A stretch of 64,000 bases of DNA. Origin: Pseudoalteromonas sp. A25. GTDB taxonomy: Bacteria; Pseudomonadota; Gammaproteobacteria; Enterobacterales; Alteromonadaceae. The notes under the pieces were generated by a model. The model saw only the letters and a list, made by a program, of their open reading frames with translations, ran no database searches and had not been told where the DNA came from. This document shows, piece after piece, positions 53,494 through 64,000 of the stretch. Position numbers and translations under genes: made by a program. The stretch spans positions 714,001 to 778,000 of the forward strand of contig NZ_AP021846.1 of the NCBI RefSeq assembly GCF_009176705.1, given 5' to 3'. Positions within the stretch are counted from its first letter, which is position 1. Each line of letters opens with the position of its first letter.

Positions 53494-55002
53494 TTAGTAT
53501 TTAGCGGAACGAGTTTGGCTTTTTAAAGACGCCTTAATAAACTCACGTAAATCATCGTTAGATGTTTTTAAATCCTCTTTGCGCAAATACATCATGTGGC
53601 CTGAACGGTAGCCCTTAAAGCTTAAGCGGTCTCGCATTTTGCCACTGGGGTCAAGTTGCCACATAGTATATTTTGCATCAAAGTAGTTGGTGGCTCCATC
53701 ATAGTAACCGGCTTGTACGAGCACATTGAGGTAAGGGTTTTCAGCCATCGCCTCACGCAGTTGCTCACCCGTGTTATTGTTACTTCTGTCCCATGGATGA
53801 ACGTTAGCCAACATATTGTATTGCACATCCGTTTTGTAGTTAAGTTCTTCACGGATGTAATGGTTAATGGCAGGTGTAAAGGCATGCAACCAAGCGCTTA
53901 ATTCAGGAAAGTAATCTGGACGATCCCCTGCGTCTCGCTTGTCGATGCCTAAATAACGTGAGTCTAATCTGCCTAAGATATAACCTTTGTCTCGTAGCAG
54001 TTCTTTCCAAAATGCATCATCACTGATATCTAGGTTATTTTGTAGGACAAAAGTTTTAGTTAAACCACTGTAAAAAGCAACGCGCTCTGCAATGGCTTGT
54101 TTTTCATCGTTTGCAATGAAAGCGCCTTTTGCTAGTGCTGGCAAATATTGGTTTATAGTAAAGCGCTCAACTTCTGAGAGTACATCAGTGAGATCTTTTT
54201 GCTGCAACTTGGCTGGTAGGGCTTTGTGATGCCACGCTGTGGCCGCAAAATAAGGAAGTCGATTGGCAGCTTTCACCGGCCCCTCGCGTTTGATACCGAT
54301 ATCGGTTGGCGAAACCAGCACTACACCATTTAAAAACCACCAATGGGCTTGTTGTAACTCTCGGGCAAGGCCTGCGACTCGAACTGTGCCATAACTTTCA
54401 CCGATTAAAAACTTGGGGGAAAGTGAGCGATTGTTGCGGGTAATAAAGGTATTAATCCAATCTGCGAGGTATTCGATGTCGGCGTTAACACCAAAAAACT
54501 GCGCTTTTTGCTCATCGGCACTGGGCATTTTGCCTTCTTTATTAGGCAAAACACGTGAATAGCCTGTTCTTACAGGGTTGACGAAAACGATGTCGGCAAC
54601 ATCAAGTACAGAATGCGGGTTGTCTTTCATACCGTAAGGTTGTACCGGGTATCCTTCGTCATCTATTTTCAAAATACGTGGCCCGGTATAAGCAATGTGC
54701 ATCCAGACAGAAGCGGAACCTGGTCCACCGTTAAATGAAATTAAAAGTGGGCGCTTACTGATATCGTCAACTTTGTCTTTTTTATAGTAGTTGTAGTAGA
54801 GCGTTGCTGTCGGTTCGCCTTGTTCGTTCCATACAGGCTGGGTGCCTGATGTCACACTGTAGCTGATCTTCTCACCATTGATAGTCGCTTTATGGTTGGT
54901 GATCACTTTACTATCAATATCAATTGCTCGATTTTGTTCAGCCGCAATACAATTAAAGCTAACTGTTACAACACACACTGCAAGCATTTTGCGTAAGTTC
55001 AT
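53494..55002 (-). CDS. Secreted S10 serine carboxypeptidase
   Basis: A 502-residue protein. ATG 55002 is used (GGGG 7 nt upstream); a TTG 12 bp earlier also opens the frame. A signal peptide (MNLRKM...CIAA, cleavage near 22) predicts export. Motifs: oxyanion FNGGPGSASVW, nucleophile GESYGT, Asp in GYYDGATNY and His in RSGHMMY, which form the S10 triad. It removes C-terminal residues from peptides outside the cytoplasm, probably for nutrition. No obvious link to the cluster. Confidence 0.9.
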   Translation of the reverse strand: MNLRKMLAVCVVTVSFNCIAAEQNRAIDIDSKVITNHKATINGEKISYSVTSGTQPVWNEQGEPTATLYYNYYKKDKVDDISKRPLLISFNGGPGSASVWMHIAYTGPRILKIDDEGYPVQPYGMKDNPHSVLDVADIVFVNPVRTGYSRVLPNKEGKMPSADEQKAQFFGVNADIEYLADWINTFITRNNRSLSPKFLIGESYGTVRVAGLARELQQAHWWFLNGVVLVSPTDIGIKREGPVKAANRLPYFAATAWHHKALPAKLQQKDLTDVLSEVERFTINQYLPALAKGAFIANDEKQAIAERVAFYSGLTKTFVLQNNLDISDDAFWKELLRDKGYILGRLDSRYLGIDKRDAGDRPDYFPELSAWLHAFTPAINHYIREELNYKTDVQYNMLANVHPWDRSNNNTGEQLREAMAENPYLNVLVQAGYYDGATNYFDAKYTMWQLDPSGKMRDRLSFKGYRSGHMMYLRKEDLKTSNDDLREFIKASLKSQTRSAKY

Positions 55003-55164
55003 TATTTTCCCCAAATGAATATGTTTGTAACATTACAGTTGTTTTTCACGCAATTTTCAAAGTGTATGAGTCAGATACCATTAACAATAGGATAACCGAC
55101 AGGCGGCATTGAGCCGCTGGCTGTCTTTGAGTATTGCACCATCACAGCACAGCATAGTTAATTG

Positions 55165-55181
55165 TGCACTTAGTTGGTGCA
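55165..55181. promoter_or_regulatory. Probable NtrC binding site upstream of glnK
   Basis: TGCACTTAGTTGGTGCA fits the NtrC palindrome (TGCAC-C-N5-GGTGCA) with one mismatch, about 80 bp upstream of a sigma-54-type promoter. A weaker match, starting TGCACC at 55135, lies 30 bp further upstream. Tandem sites suit NtrC activation. Confidence 0.6.
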
Positions 55182-55243
55182 TTTATATTCTATTTTATCG
55201 TCATGAAAAAAATAACATTCTGAAAATTAATAACTTTATTATG

Positions 55244-55259
55244 TGGCACGAAGGTTGGA
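55244..55259 (+). promoter_or_regulatory. Probable sigma-54 promoter of glnK-amtB
   Basis: TGGCACGAAGGTTGGA matches the sigma-54 -24/-12 consensus (TGGCAC-N5-TTGCW), except G for C in the -12 element. Spacing of GG to GG is the expected 12 bp. It lies 44 bp upstream of the glnK start. Confidence 0.65.
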
Positions 55260-55272
55260 TTAGCTTAGTTAA

Positions 55273-55641
<369 letters not shown>

Positions 55642-55649
55642 GGAGCCGA

Positions 55650-56882
55650 ATGATGGAAAGTGCAATTGTAGAACTCAAATTTTCTTTAAACACATTTTAT
55701 TTTTTAATCTCTGGTGTATTAGTCATGTGGATGGCAGCGGGTTTTGCCATGTTAGAGGCAGGATTGGTTCGCTCAAAAAACACCACGGAGATTTTAACTA
55801 AAAATATTACCTTGTACGCCATAGCATGTACGATGTTTTTGCTCGTTGGTTACAACATTATGTACGTTGGCAATACTGAGGGCGGTATTGTACCAAGTTT
55901 TGGTGCATTGATAGGTGAAGCCGCAGCGGATGCTGATCATGCTTTGGAATCTGACTTCTTTTTTCAAGTTGTGTTTGTGGCCACGGCGATGTCAATTGTA
56001 TCGGGCGCAGTTGCTGAACGCATGAAACTATGGGCGTTTTTAGCTTTTACGGTGGTACTAACAGGGTTTATCTATCCTGTTGAAGGGTACTGGACTTGGG
56101 GTGGTGGCTTTTTATCAGCACTTGGCTTTGTCGACTTTGCAGGCTCTGCGATTGTACATGGAGCAGGAGCTGCTGCAGCCTTAGCAGGGGTAATCTTGTT
56201 GGGTGCTCGTAAAGGTAAATATGGCAAGAATGGTGAAATTTACCCAATCCCTGGTTCAAACATGCCCTTAGCAACATTAGGCACGTTTATTTTGTGGATG
56301 GGATGGTTTGGTTTTAACGGCGGCTCACAACTATTTTTGGCAGATAAGGCAAATGCAGTTGCTGTGAGTCAAATTCTATTAAATACCAATGCGGCAGCCG
56401 CAACAGGTGCAATTGCAGCACTGTTGGTATGTAAAGCGCTGTGGGGCAAAGCGGACCTAACGATGGTGTTAAATGGCGCATTAGCAGGACTCGTTGTTAT
56501 TACCGCAGAGCCGGCTTCACCCACGCCTCTGCTGGCCTGTATGCTTGGCGCATTAGGGGGAGCTTTAGTGGTGTTTAGTATTGTATTTTTGGACAAAGCT
56601 AAAATTGATGACCCAGTTGGCGCAATTTCAGTGCATGGCACCTGCGGTATGTTAGGGGTTATGTTAGTGCCTTTGTCTAATAGCGATGCTACTTTTGTTA
56701 ATCAGTTTATTGGCTTGGTTTGTATTCTTGGCTTTGTATTTATCGTGTCTTACTTGGTTTGGGCTTTGCTTAAAAAGACCATGGGTATACGTGTTGGTGA
56801 AGAAGAAGAGATTAACGGTATGGACCAACATGATTGCGGAATTGATGCTTATCCAGAGTTTGTATCGGTACGTAGTCAGTAA
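55650..56882 (+). CDS. amtB: Ammonium transporter AmtB
   Basis: A 410-residue channel with about 11 membrane helices and the family landmarks: a Trp/Tyr-rich WTWGGG, the twin pore histidines in SAIVHGAGAAA and SVHGTCG, and GAVAERMK. A start at 55650 or 55653 (MMES) is preceded by AAGGAG. It takes up ammonium and is regulated by GlnK, its operon partner. The C-terminal tail is short. Confidence 0.94.
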   Translation: MMESAIVELKFSLNTFYFLISGVLVMWMAAGFAMLEAGLVRSKNTTEILTKNITLYAIACTMFLLVGYNIMYVGNTEGGIVPSFGALIGEAAADADHALESDFFFQVVFVATAMSIVSGAVAERMKLWAFLAFTVVLTGFIYPVEGYWTWGGGFLSALGFVDFAGSAIVHGAGAAAALAGVILLGARKGKYGKNGEIYPIPGSNMPLATLGTFILWMGWFGFNGGSQLFLADKANAVAVSQILLNTNAAAATGAIAALLVCKALWGKADLTMVLNGALAGLVVITAEPASPTPLLACMLGALGGALVVFSIVFLDKAKIDDPVGAISVHGTCGMLGVMLVPLSNSDATFVNQFIGLVCILGFVFIVSYLVWALLKKTMGIRVGEEEEINGMDQHDCGIDAYPEFVSVRSQ

Positions 56883-56913
56883 TCGTGGCAATAGTTGAAC
56901 AATGAACGATAAA

Positions 56914-56940
56914 GAACGGGCCACAGTGGCCCGTTCTCTC
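56914..56940 (+). terminator. Rho-independent terminator of glnK-amtB
   Basis: A 10-bp perfect G+C-rich stem, GAACGGGCCA (56914-56923) with TGGCCCGTTC (56927-56936), 3-nt loop, followed by pyrimidine-rich TCTCTTT. It starts 32 nt after the amtB stop. Confidence 0.8.
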
Positions 56941-57010
56941 TTTAAGGCTTTGTTAATCTGGGGTACTCTATGCTTCGGTATATTTAACTAAGAAGTTTGT
57001 AATTATTGGC

Positions 57011-59365
57011 ATGGTAGATAACAGTAAAAAAGGCACAGAAAACACGAAGAAAAAGCCCACCAATACGCCAGCCAAAAAGCGTCGCACAAAAAGCACTTCA
57101 TCAAAAGCTAAGGCTGCTTCACAAAAAGCCACTGTGGCTGCATTCAAGCACCGTGTATTACAAACTTGTTGGCGTTTTTTTTACAAAGGCACGCTCGCCA
57201 CAGTGGTACTGGTTAGTTTTTATCTCATTTATTTAGACGCTAAGATCACGCGCCAATTTGAAGGGAGTAAGTGGCAATTGCCGGTGCAGGTATATGCGCG
57301 TGCCATGAACTTTTATCCAGAGCAATTTTTATCCGAGAAGGAAGTTATCTGGGAGCTTAAACGTCTCAATTATTCAGAGGTGAATAAAATTAGCCGCACG
57401 GGGCAATATGTTATACAAGGGCGAACAATCAAGGTATTTCGTCGAGCATTTGAATTTTACGATGGCGTAGAGCCGGGGCAAGTATTTACTTTAAGCTTTG
57501 CCGGTAAACGTTTAGCCAATATTGTTGATGAACATGGCCGGCGTATACAACAGGCGCGTTTGGAGCCTGTGCAAATAGCACGAATTGGTAATGAATCTAA
57601 ACAAGACAGAGAGTTTGTGCCGCTTGAGAAGTTTCCTAATATCTTAAAGCAGGCGCTTTTGGTCGTTGAAGACAGAGCGTTTTATGATCATCATGGCGTG
57701 TCAGTTTGGTCTATTCTGCGTGCTTTATATACCAACCTTAAAGCCGGTCGAACTGTGCAAGGGGGCAGTACGTTAACTCAGCAACTAGCCAAAAACTTTT
57801 ACCTGACTCGCGAGCGCTCGCTCGTTAGAAAAATCAATGAAGCATTTATTGCGCTTATTCTGGATTATCGATACAGCAAGGACCAAATCCTAGAAGCCTA
57901 TCTAAACGAAGTGTTTATGGGTCAAGCTTATAGTCAAGGTGTACATGGTATGGGGCTGGCGGCGGAGTTTTATTTTGCAAAGCCTGTGGATGAGTTGGAA
58001 TTCGACCAAATTGCAATGTTGGTTGCGATGGTAAAAGGCCCTTCATACTATAATCCAAGGCGTTATCCTGAGCGTGTACAAGAGCGACGAGACCTCGTAC
58101 TGCGATTACTGGCGGAGCAAGGGCACATATCGACAAAAGAACTGCGTCAAGCTTTGGTTCGGCCGATTAAAATACAGCCTTTAAAAAAGAGTCGTCAGCA
58201 AAGTTATCCTGGCTACTTGGAACTGGTCGACAGAGAGCTGAAAACGCTGCTGACGAATCAAGAGATCATTAATGCAGGTGTGCGTATTTTTACGTACTTT
58301 GATTTGCAAAAGCAGGCGGCGATGGAAGAGGCCGTGCGCAAAGGGCTGCCTTACTTAGAGCGGCGCTTTGATACAGAGCAACTGGAAACCGCCATGATTT
58401 CAGTCAATGTCGAAAAAGGAGGTGTTGCTGCCTTAGTAGCTGGGCGTGACGTACGTTACAGCGGCTTTAATCGCGTCTTAGACACCAAGCGAAATATCGG
58501 CTCGTTGGTCAAACCCGCAATATATTTAACTGCATTAGAAAAGCCAAATTATCACCTTGGTACATTGCTTGATGACGGCCCATTACAAGTCACCGATGAG
58601 TCGGGGGATGTATGGCGGCCTGAGAACTTTGATCGTAAATATCGCGGCGCTTTACCGCTTTACCAAGCATTTAGTAACAGTGTTAATATCCCCGCGGTTA
58701 ACTTGGGACTTGATGTTGGAGTACATAATGTAGCTACGACGCTTAAAAAGCTTGGCATAGAGACACAAATAAACCAATACCCGTCTTTGCTTTTAGGGGC
58801 CTTAGAGTTATCTAGTTTTGAGGTGGCGCAAATGTATACTACCTTGGCAGGCAACGGGGTATATCGCCAGCTGACCACTATTTCTGCAATGACCAATGCC
58901 ACAGGCAAGGTTTTATATGAGCATGATGTGATAAATCGTGAGCGATTCAATGAACAAGCCGTTTATATGACCAAGTATGGGTTGAAAAAGGTGACCAAAG
59001 AGGGCACGGCTAAAAGGCTGAACTTACATTTTCCATCTATTCAATTAGCAGGTAAAACCGGCACTAGTAATGATCTGCGAGATAGTTGGTTTGCAGGGTT
59101 TGATCACAATACCGTGACGGTGACTTGGTTGGGCAGAGACGATAATCAATCAACCGGTTTGACGGGGGCAAGTGGCGCGCTTGAGCTGTATATTCGTTAT
59201 TTAAAACCGCTCAATCCTCAGGCGATAGCTGATAACCGCCCAAGTGATGTACGTTGGGCATTTATCAACCCTTTAACGGGTAAGCAAGCACCACCAGGGT
59301 GCGGTAAAGTGATCCAATTGCCAATACGTGAAAGTGAATTTAAGCCAAGACCTCTGTGTGAATGA
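57011..59365 (+). CDS. mrcB: Bifunctional penicillin-binding protein 1b
   Basis: A 784-residue class A PBP. A Lys/Thr-rich cytoplasmic tail (1-45) is followed by a membrane helix (about 51-73), a UB2H-like domain (about 100-185), GT51 glycosyltransferase (VEDRAFYDHHG, GGSTLTQQLAKNF) and transpeptidase domains. The active serine is in GSLVKP (SxxK), with SNSVN (SxN) and KTGTS (KTG) following. It polymerises and cross-links peptidoglycan. The UB2H-like region and long Lys-rich tail identify it as PBP1b rather than PBP1a. Confidence 0.93.
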   Translation: MVDNSKKGTENTKKKPTNTPAKKRRTKSTSSKAKAASQKATVAAFKHRVLQTCWRFFYKGTLATVVLVSFYLIYLDAKITRQFEGSKWQLPVQVYARAMNFYPEQFLSEKEVIWELKRLNYSEVNKISRTGQYVIQGRTIKVFRRAFEFYDGVEPGQVFTLSFAGKRLANIVDEHGRRIQQARLEPVQIARIGNESKQDREFVPLEKFPNILKQALLVVEDRAFYDHHGVSVWSILRALYTNLKAGRTVQGGSTLTQQLAKNFYLTRERSLVRKINEAFIALILDYRYSKDQILEAYLNEVFMGQAYSQGVHGMGLAAEFYFAKPVDELEFDQIAMLVAMVKGPSYYNPRRYPERVQERRDLVLRLLAEQGHISTKELRQALVRPIKIQPLKKSRQQSYPGYLELVDRELKTLLTNQEIINAGVRIFTYFDLQKQAAMEEAVRKGLPYLERRFDTEQLETAMISVNVEKGGVAALVAGRDVRYSGFNRVLDTKRNIGSLVKPAIYLTALEKPNYHLGTLLDDGPLQVTDESGDVWRPENFDRKYRGALPLYQAFSNSVNIPAVNLGLDVGVHNVATTLKKLGIETQINQYPSLLLGALELSSFEVAQMYTTLAGNGVYRQLTTISAMTNATGKVLYEHDVINRERFNEQAVYMTKYGLKKVTKEGTAKRLNLHFPSIQLAGKTGTSNDLRDSWFAGFDHNTVTVTWLGRDDNQSTGLTGASGALELYIRYLKPLNPQAIADNRPSDVRWAFINPLTGKQAPPGCGKVIQLPIRESEFKPRPLCE

Positions 59366-59378
59366 ATACAGAGGTCTT
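59347..59378. terminator. Hairpin spanning the mrcB stop codon
   Basis: Perfect 11-bp arms AAGACCTCTGT (59347-59357) and ACAGAGGTCTT (59368-59378) flank the TGA (59363-59365). It lies between convergent genes. The T-run is weak on both strands, so this is a candidate bidirectional terminator only. Confidence 0.5.
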
Positions 59379-59389
59379 GATGAAAGCGA

Positions 59390-61225
59390 TTAACTTTTAA
59401 ACTGGCTCATCGCTTTTTGTAATTTCTGTGCCATTGCAGCAAGTTTTAGTGCATCTTCCTCTGTTGCTTGAGCTGAGCTGAGTGTATGTTCAGCTAAATC
59501 GTTTACTTCGCTTGCATCAATAAGTGCTTGTTGTGTCGCTTGGCTTTGTTGTTGCACTAACTGCGCAATGTGAGCCCCTTGCTCATCTATTTTGACCATG
59601 CTTTGCTGGGCTTGCTGTAACACTTGATTGGTTTGATCTGCGGCATCAACACCTTGCTCCATTTTTTCTACACTGCTACGCATTTTACTTTGGGTATCAT
59701 TTGATGCGTGTTGTAGTGAGTTGATAATGGTATGAATTTCTTCAGTTTGTTGCTGTGTTCTTTTGGCTAGCGTTCTTACTTCATCAGCAACCACAGCAAA
59801 ACCCCGACCTTGCTCTCCGGCCCTGGCTGCTTCTATGGCAGCATTTAGGGCTAGTAGGTTGGTTTGCTCTGCAATCTCACTGATGGCTGCGCTGACTTTA
59901 CTGATGTTTTGACTATCCTGAGCAAGCTTATCTAGCGCAATACGACTTTCTTCAAATTCTTTTTGCAGCTCTGTCATATGTTGGGCAAGCTCGGTGGTGT
60001 TTGCTGAGCTTTGTTTAACTTGTTGGGCGGCGGTACTTGCTAGCTCCGTTGCGTGCTGAGCTGAGTTCTCCACTGCATCTGCAGCGTTAGCCATTTCACT
60101 CAATGCACTGTGGATCATACTAATTTTATCTTGCTGCTTATCAACATCACTGCGTGTGCTGTGGCTTATTTGAGTTAACTTAGATGTTTCGCCATCTAGC
60201 TCTATACTGGTGGTATTCACCTCTTTGAGTAGTGCAATAAAAGCCGCTATTACTTTATTGTACTGAGCCACAATAATCGTCATTTCATCTTTGCCATACG
60301 CAGTTGCTTCAGCGCGTAAATCACCCTGTGCAGCAAGTGCTGCCGCATCAGAAAAATTGGAAATGCTATCAACCACGGCAAAGTAGAAGCCAAACATCAA
60401 ATATATTGCCAGTATTAGACTCAGTGCTGATGCAATAGCAACACCATTTCTTATTATTGTTTGCCTTGCCACTTTGTCTGCTAGTAGCTTTTTAAGTAAA
60501 GGAGTTGCTTGGTTAATTAGCTCTGACACATCTTTGATCACGGTTTGATGAAGTTGTTTAAACTGAGCATTTGATAGCGCCAATTCGTCCGGATCGAGTA
60601 GGTTTTCTTTTATGGTATTTTTATATTGGGTAAGGCTTGCCTCTAAGCGTTGAATAGGTTGTTGTAACTGCTTTTTGGCTTGTGGATTAGCAGTCATTGC
60701 CACAGCCAGTTTGGTATCCAGCTGAGTGTAAAATGTCAGCAGAACTTTGTTTAGGTTCGACAGGGCAATAAAGCTGTCTGGGGTAAATTCACCTTGCTCG
60801 ATCACCAAGCGAGCCTGCTCGGCAAGGGCATTGATTTGCTCTACCAACTTTGGGGTAGACTCGACTAAGGCTCGGTTGATATACGAGCGAGCAAGATCAT
60901 CGTCAATGGCCAGTTTAGATTGAATCGATACTTGCTCTATCACTGAACTCTGTGAATTAAGTTGGTAATTTGCCCGTTTAGCGATTGCATGATTGTCCTG
61001 CTCTTGCATTTGCATCATGTTATTGAGTAGCTTTGGGTACAAGTTTAAACCTTGCTGCTGCTGAGCACTGATATTTATTGAGTGTGACAGTATATTAGTT
61101 AAGAAGAATAAGCTGACACTTAATGGCACCAGCAAAATGCCAAACACTAAGGTGATTTTGGTTTTATACTTAAGGTTTGCCATTAGGTGTATAGCAGGCG
61201 CACAAAAAGCTCTTAATCCATCCAT
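59390..61225 (-). CDS. Methyl-accepting chemotaxis protein
   Basis: About 611 residues from ATG 61225 (GTG 61234 is also in frame). A membrane helix (about 25-48) precedes a largely helical periplasmic region of about 200 residues, without a Cache motif, then a second helix (about 265-285). HAMP and the signalling tip [21 protein letters not shown] follow. The ligand is unknown. The tip matches the first chemoreceptor (43347-44978). Confidence 0.9.
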   Translation of the reverse strand: MDGLRAFCAPAIHLMANLKYKTKITLVFGILLVPLSVSLFFLTNILSHSINISAQQQQGLNLYPKLLNNMMQMQEQDNHAIAKRANYQLNSQSSVIEQVSIQSKLAIDDDLARSYINRALVESTPKLVEQINALAEQARLVIEQGEFTPDSFIALSNLNKVLLTFYTQLDTKLAVAMTANPQAKKQLQQPIQRLEASLTQYKNTIKENLLDPDELALSNAQFKQLHQTVIKDVSELINQATPLLKKLLADKVARQTIIRNGVAIASALSLILAIYLMFGFYFAVVDSISNFSDAAALAAQGDLRAEATAYGKDEMTIIVAQYNKVIAAFIALLKEVNTTSIELDGETSKLTQISHSTRSDVDKQQDKISMIHSALSEMANAADAVENSAQHATELASTAAQQVKQSSANTTELAQHMTELQKEFEESRIALDKLAQDSQNISKVSAAISEIAEQTNLLALNAAIEAARAGEQGRGFAVVADEVRTLAKRTQQQTEEIHTIINSLQHASNDTQSKMRSSVEKMEQGVDAADQTNQVLQQAQQSMVKIDEQGAHIAQLVQQQSQATQQALIDASEVNDLAEHTLSSAQATEEDALKLAAMAQKLQKAMSQFKS

Positions 61226-61373
61226 AAAGTTCACTTTCTTTAGATATTAGTATGATAAAGACCTGACAAAACTTAATATTAGTTCAAGTTTGTTTAATTT
61301 GTGCGAAGCGGATTAAATGGGTGGGAAAGAATCTGCAACCAGCTAAATGTAGCCAGTTGCAGAGGTCGTTTGA

Positions 61374-62654
61374 TTATAATTTGGCAAACGCGCGTTTTGC
61401 TGCTGCAATGGTATTATCAATATCCTGTTGTGTATGCATTGTACTTACAAAGCCTGCCTCAAACGCAGATGGGGCTAGGTAAACGCCTTCATCAAGCATC
61501 AGGTGGAAAAAACGCTTGAAGCGTTCTAGGTCACACTCGGTAGCTTGCGCAAAGCTATTAACACTGTCTGCCTCAGTGAAGAAAAAGCCAAACATGCCAC
61601 CGGCATAATTTGTGGTAAGGGCAATGCCAGCTTCATCTGCAGCGTGTTGAAAACCATCACATAACGCCTTACTTTTGGCTTCTAACTGCGCGTGCAGGCC
61701 TTCTTCACTTAACAGCTCTAGTGCTTTTAAGCCAGCGGCCATCGCAATAGGGTTACCTGATAAAGTGCCTGCTTGGTAAACGGGGCCAACAGGTGCAATG
61801 AAGTCCATGATCTCTTTTTTACCACCAAAAGCGCCGACAGGCATACCGCCACCAATTACTTTACCCAAACAGGTTAGGTCGGGGGTGATGTTGTAATACT
61901 GCTGAGCACCACCTAATGCAACGCGAAACCCTGTCATTACTTCATCAAAAATAAGCACGCTGCCATGGTTGTCGCATACCGCTCGCAAGCCTTCTAAAAA
62001 GCCTGGCATAGGAGGAATACAGTTCATGTTACCAGCAACTGGCTCTACGATAATACAGGCGATTTCGTCTTTATATTGCTCAAAAATGGCATTTACTTCA
62101 TCAAGATTATTAAACGACACAGTGAGTGTGTGTTTTGCAAAATCAGCAGGAATACCTGGTGAGTTTGGAACCCCCATAGTTAGTGCTCCCGACCCAGCTT
62201 TTACCAGCAAAGAGTCGGCATGGCCATGATAACACCCTTCAAACTTCAAAATTTTGTCACGTCCTGTGAAGCCGCGTGCTAATCGAATGGCACTCATTGT
62301 CGCTTCAGTACCAGAGCTAACCATGCGTACTTTTTCAATGGATGGCACCAGCTCTTTAACTTTTTCAGCCATAAGAATTTCGGTTTCGGTTGGCGCGCCA
62401 TAACTTAAACCATTTTCTACCGCGGCTAATACAGCTTGTTTAATCTGTGGGTGGTTGTGGCCTAAAATCATCGGTCCCCATGACCCGACATAGTCAATAT
62501 ATTTGTTGTTGTCAGCATCAAAAGTGTAAGGACCTTGCGCCTTAGTAATGAAAAGTGGTGTACCACCCACCCCATTAAATGCGCGAACGGGTGAGTTTAC
62601 GCCACCTGGGATGGACTCTTGAGCGCGTGTAAATAAATCTTGGCTAATTGTCAT
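61374..62654 (-). CDS. hemL: Glutamate-1-semialdehyde 2,1-aminomutase
   Basis: A 426-residue PLP enzyme in C5 tetrapyrrole synthesis, which turns glutamate-1-semialdehyde into 5-aminolevulinate. Motifs: [11 protein letters not shown] at the N-terminus, [18 protein letters not shown], and the PLP lysine in [16 protein letters not shown]. It is the housekeeping HemL, distinct from the aminotransferase domain at 34854-36215. It starts 15 nt after pyrB. Confidence 0.96.
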   Translation of the reverse strand: MTISQDLFTRAQESIPGGVNSPVRAFNGVGGTPLFITKAQGPYTFDADNNKYIDYVGSWGPMILGHNHPQIKQAVLAAVENGLSYGAPTETEILMAEKVKELVPSIEKVRMVSSGTEATMSAIRLARGFTGRDKILKFEGCYHGHADSLLVKAGSGALTMGVPNSPGIPADFAKHTLTVSFNNLDEVNAIFEQYKDEIACIIVEPVAGNMNCIPPMPGFLEGLRAVCDNHGSVLIFDEVMTGFRVALGGAQQYYNITPDLTCLGKVIGGGMPVGAFGGKKEIMDFIAPVGPVYQAGTLSGNPIAMAAGLKALELLSEEGLHAQLEAKSKALCDGFQHAADEAGIALTTNYAGGMFGFFFTEADSVNSFAQATECDLERFKRFFHLMLDEGVYLAPSAFEAGFVSTMHTQQDIDNTIAAAKRAFAKL

Positions 62655-62669
62655 TATGATTCCTATCTG

Positions 62670-63686
62670 TTAGCTGTTACGTTTGCGGCTAAACCAAGGT
62701 ACGTCTGCTTCGTACTTTTCAACTTGGTTTTCTACTCCTAAGGTCAAAGCAAAGAGTGCCATGCGGATCAGTACACCATTTTGTACTTGGCGGAAAATAG
62801 CGAGGTTATCGTTGCTGTTTAAGTCATTGTCTAATTCATTGGCATCGCTGCGGCTATCACGAGGCAAGGGGTGCATCAATACAGAACTCGGTTTACAGTG
62901 CGCATTGTATATGGCTTGGCTTATTCTAAAGCCGCCACGGTATTTATTGGCTTCTTCTTGTGATGGAAAACGTTCTTCCTGAATACGTGTTTGATATACG
63001 ATATCAGCGGCAAGGTTACCTTCCATTTGTGAGACAAGCTCAATTTTATGACCCGCATTACTCACGCTATCTAATATGTAATCAGGCATTTGCAGGCCAT
63101 CTGGCGCGACCATAGTAAAGTGTACATCTTTGTAATGACACAGTAATTTTGATAATGAGTGTACAGTGCGACCATATTTTAAATCGCCTACAAGTGCAAT
63201 GTGCATACCGTCTATACCGCGCTCAAAGCGACCTAATTCACGTTCAATGGTGAGTAAGTCCAATAGTGCTTGAGTAGGGTGTTCATTTGGGCCGTCACCA
63301 CCATTGATAACAGGCACATCAGAGCCTGTGGCAAATTCGCTCACGGAGCCTGCATCAGGGTGGCGCATCGCAACTGCATCAGCGTAAGCTGAGATCACAC
63401 GTGCTGTGTCATAAAGCGACTCACCTTTAGCCAATGCGGAACTTTGCATACCAGTTGTCTCTCGCACCAAACCGCCGAGTAGATTAAAAGCAGTACCAAA
63501 GCTGACTCGAGTACGTGTGCTGGGTTCAAAGAATAAATTTGCTAAAATGGCCCCTTCAAGAACGCGAGTACGCTTGTGCTTTTTAGCATACGGTTCCATT
63601 TTTTTTGCGACAGTAAAGATATGTTCAATCGCTTCTCTGTCTAACTGATTGACAGAAAGAATATTTTCACCTTGGAAACTTAACAT
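62670..63686 (-). CDS. pyrB: Aspartate carbamoyltransferase, catalytic chain
   Basis: 338 residues from ATG 63686, with AGGA about 9 nt upstream; the frame extends to GTG 63704. It has the carbamoyl-phosphate motif FFEPSTRTRVSF, HPTQALLDLLT and MHPLPRDSRSD. The second enzyme of pyrimidine synthesis, of the longer ATCase form of marine gammaproteobacteria. No pyrI gene follows; hemL is the next gene. Confidence 0.95.
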   Translation of the reverse strand: MLSFQGENILSVNQLDREAIEHIFTVAKKMEPYAKKHKRTRVLEGAILANLFFEPSTRTRVSFGTAFNLLGGLVRETTGMQSSALAKGESLYDTARVISAYADAVAMRHPDAGSVSEFATGSDVPVINGGDGPNEHPTQALLDLLTIERELGRFERGIDGMHIALVGDLKYGRTVHSLSKLLCHYKDVHFTMVAPDGLQMPDYILDSVSNAGHKIELVSQMEGNLAADIVYQTRIQEERFPSQEEANKYRGGFRISQAIYNAHCKPSSVLMHPLPRDSRSDANELDNDLNSNDNLAIFRQVQNGVLIRMALFALTLGVENQVEKYEADVPWFSRKRNS

Positions 63687-63795
63687 TGGGCGGTTCCTAA
63701 TCACAACTTAACAACGGGTCACACGTAGCAAGGTAACCCAACCGTGATAACGCGCACATAACATCGCGGTTATTTGGCGCGCTATCATAGCATAG

Positions 63796-64000
63796 TTATA
63801 GATTAGGTTTGAGTATTGCGAGCAGTACAATGGCTAATAAAAGCAATACTGGAAACTCGTTGAAGTATCGATAGAAGCGGTGACTCTTTTGGTTGCGATC
63901 ATGTTTAAAGTCGTTGAGCAGTTTAAAGCAATAACCATGGTAGACATACAAGGCGATCACCAGCACTAATTTGTAGTGCAGCCACATACTATGGCGGAAC
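63796..64000 (-). CDS. hemJ: HemJ-type protoporphyrinogen oxidase, C-terminal end (truncated by window end)
   Basis: The open frame runs off the right edge of the window; the visible part is the last 67 codons. WLHYKLVLVIALYVYHGYC, FKHDRNQKSHRFYRYFNE and a final hydrophobic helix are the C-terminus of the HemJ/UPF0093 family, which oxidises protoporphyrinogen IX in haem synthesis. It lies upstream of pyrB on the same strand, separated by 109 bp. Confidence 0.85.
   Translation of the reverse strand, partial: FRHSMWLHYKLVLVIALYVYHGYCFKLLNDFKHDRNQKSHRFYRYFNEFPVLLLLAIVLLAILKPNL

Overview
The window looks like chromosomal DNA of a marine gammaproteobacterium of the Alteromonadales, most likely Pseudoalteromonas. 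This is inferred from the housekeeping proteins (HemJ, PyrB, HemL, PBP1b, GlnK/AmtB, RsuA, DUF2797), a Pseudoalteromonas-like intergenic repeat and the moderate GC content. No species can be named from sequence alone, and I see no rRNA, tRNA or CRISPR array.

Positions 1-42916 are one large secondary-metabolite locus, all on the + strand, that enters the window from the left. Its second half (21864-39046) is a PUFA-synthase-like set: a KS-AT-ACP-KR-DH protein, a KS-CLF-DH-DH protein, a PfaD-type enoyl reductase fused to a class III aminotransferase, an SDR, a thioester reductase and an omega-amidase/nitrilase-like enzyme. This set, with NRPS, PKS and stand-alone condensation (C) proteins, is the layout of the zeamine (zmn) and fabclavine (fcl) loci. 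There, a polyamine made by the PUFA-like enzymes is joined to a peptide-polyketide chain. The first half holds two peptide lines. Line 1 (1-7953) is an NRPS whose last module lacks an adenylation domain, then a PKS with an intact KS but apparently dead AT and KR, then a stand-alone C protein. Line 2 (10282-17514) is a two-module NRPS with two similar acidic-pocket A domains and a C-terminal C domain related to that stand-alone protein.

Each line ends in an unusual C domain (PHxxxDGAA motif) followed by a membrane-anchored alpha/beta hydrolase and an 8-TM protein of unknown family. The cassette is therefore duplicated, the most unusual feature of the locus. A membrane acyltransferase follows line 2. 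A 1-kb AT-rich, GT-skewed leader precedes the polyamine operon. Downstream lie a SyrD/PvdE-like ABC exporter and an OmpR-type two-component system. A 359-bp MITE-like element sits directly after the histidine kinase and marks the cluster edge.

From 43300 on the genes are ordinary: a chemoreceptor, rsuA, a CHMI-family protein, creA, a conserved hypothetical, a LysE exporter, a GGCT-like protein, a class II histone-deacetylase-like amidohydrolase, a CBS-PAS-GGDEF-EAL protein, DUF2797, an S10 carboxypeptidase, glnK-amtB behind a sigma-54/NtrC-type control region, mrcB, a second chemoreceptor, hemL, pyrB and the end of hemJ.
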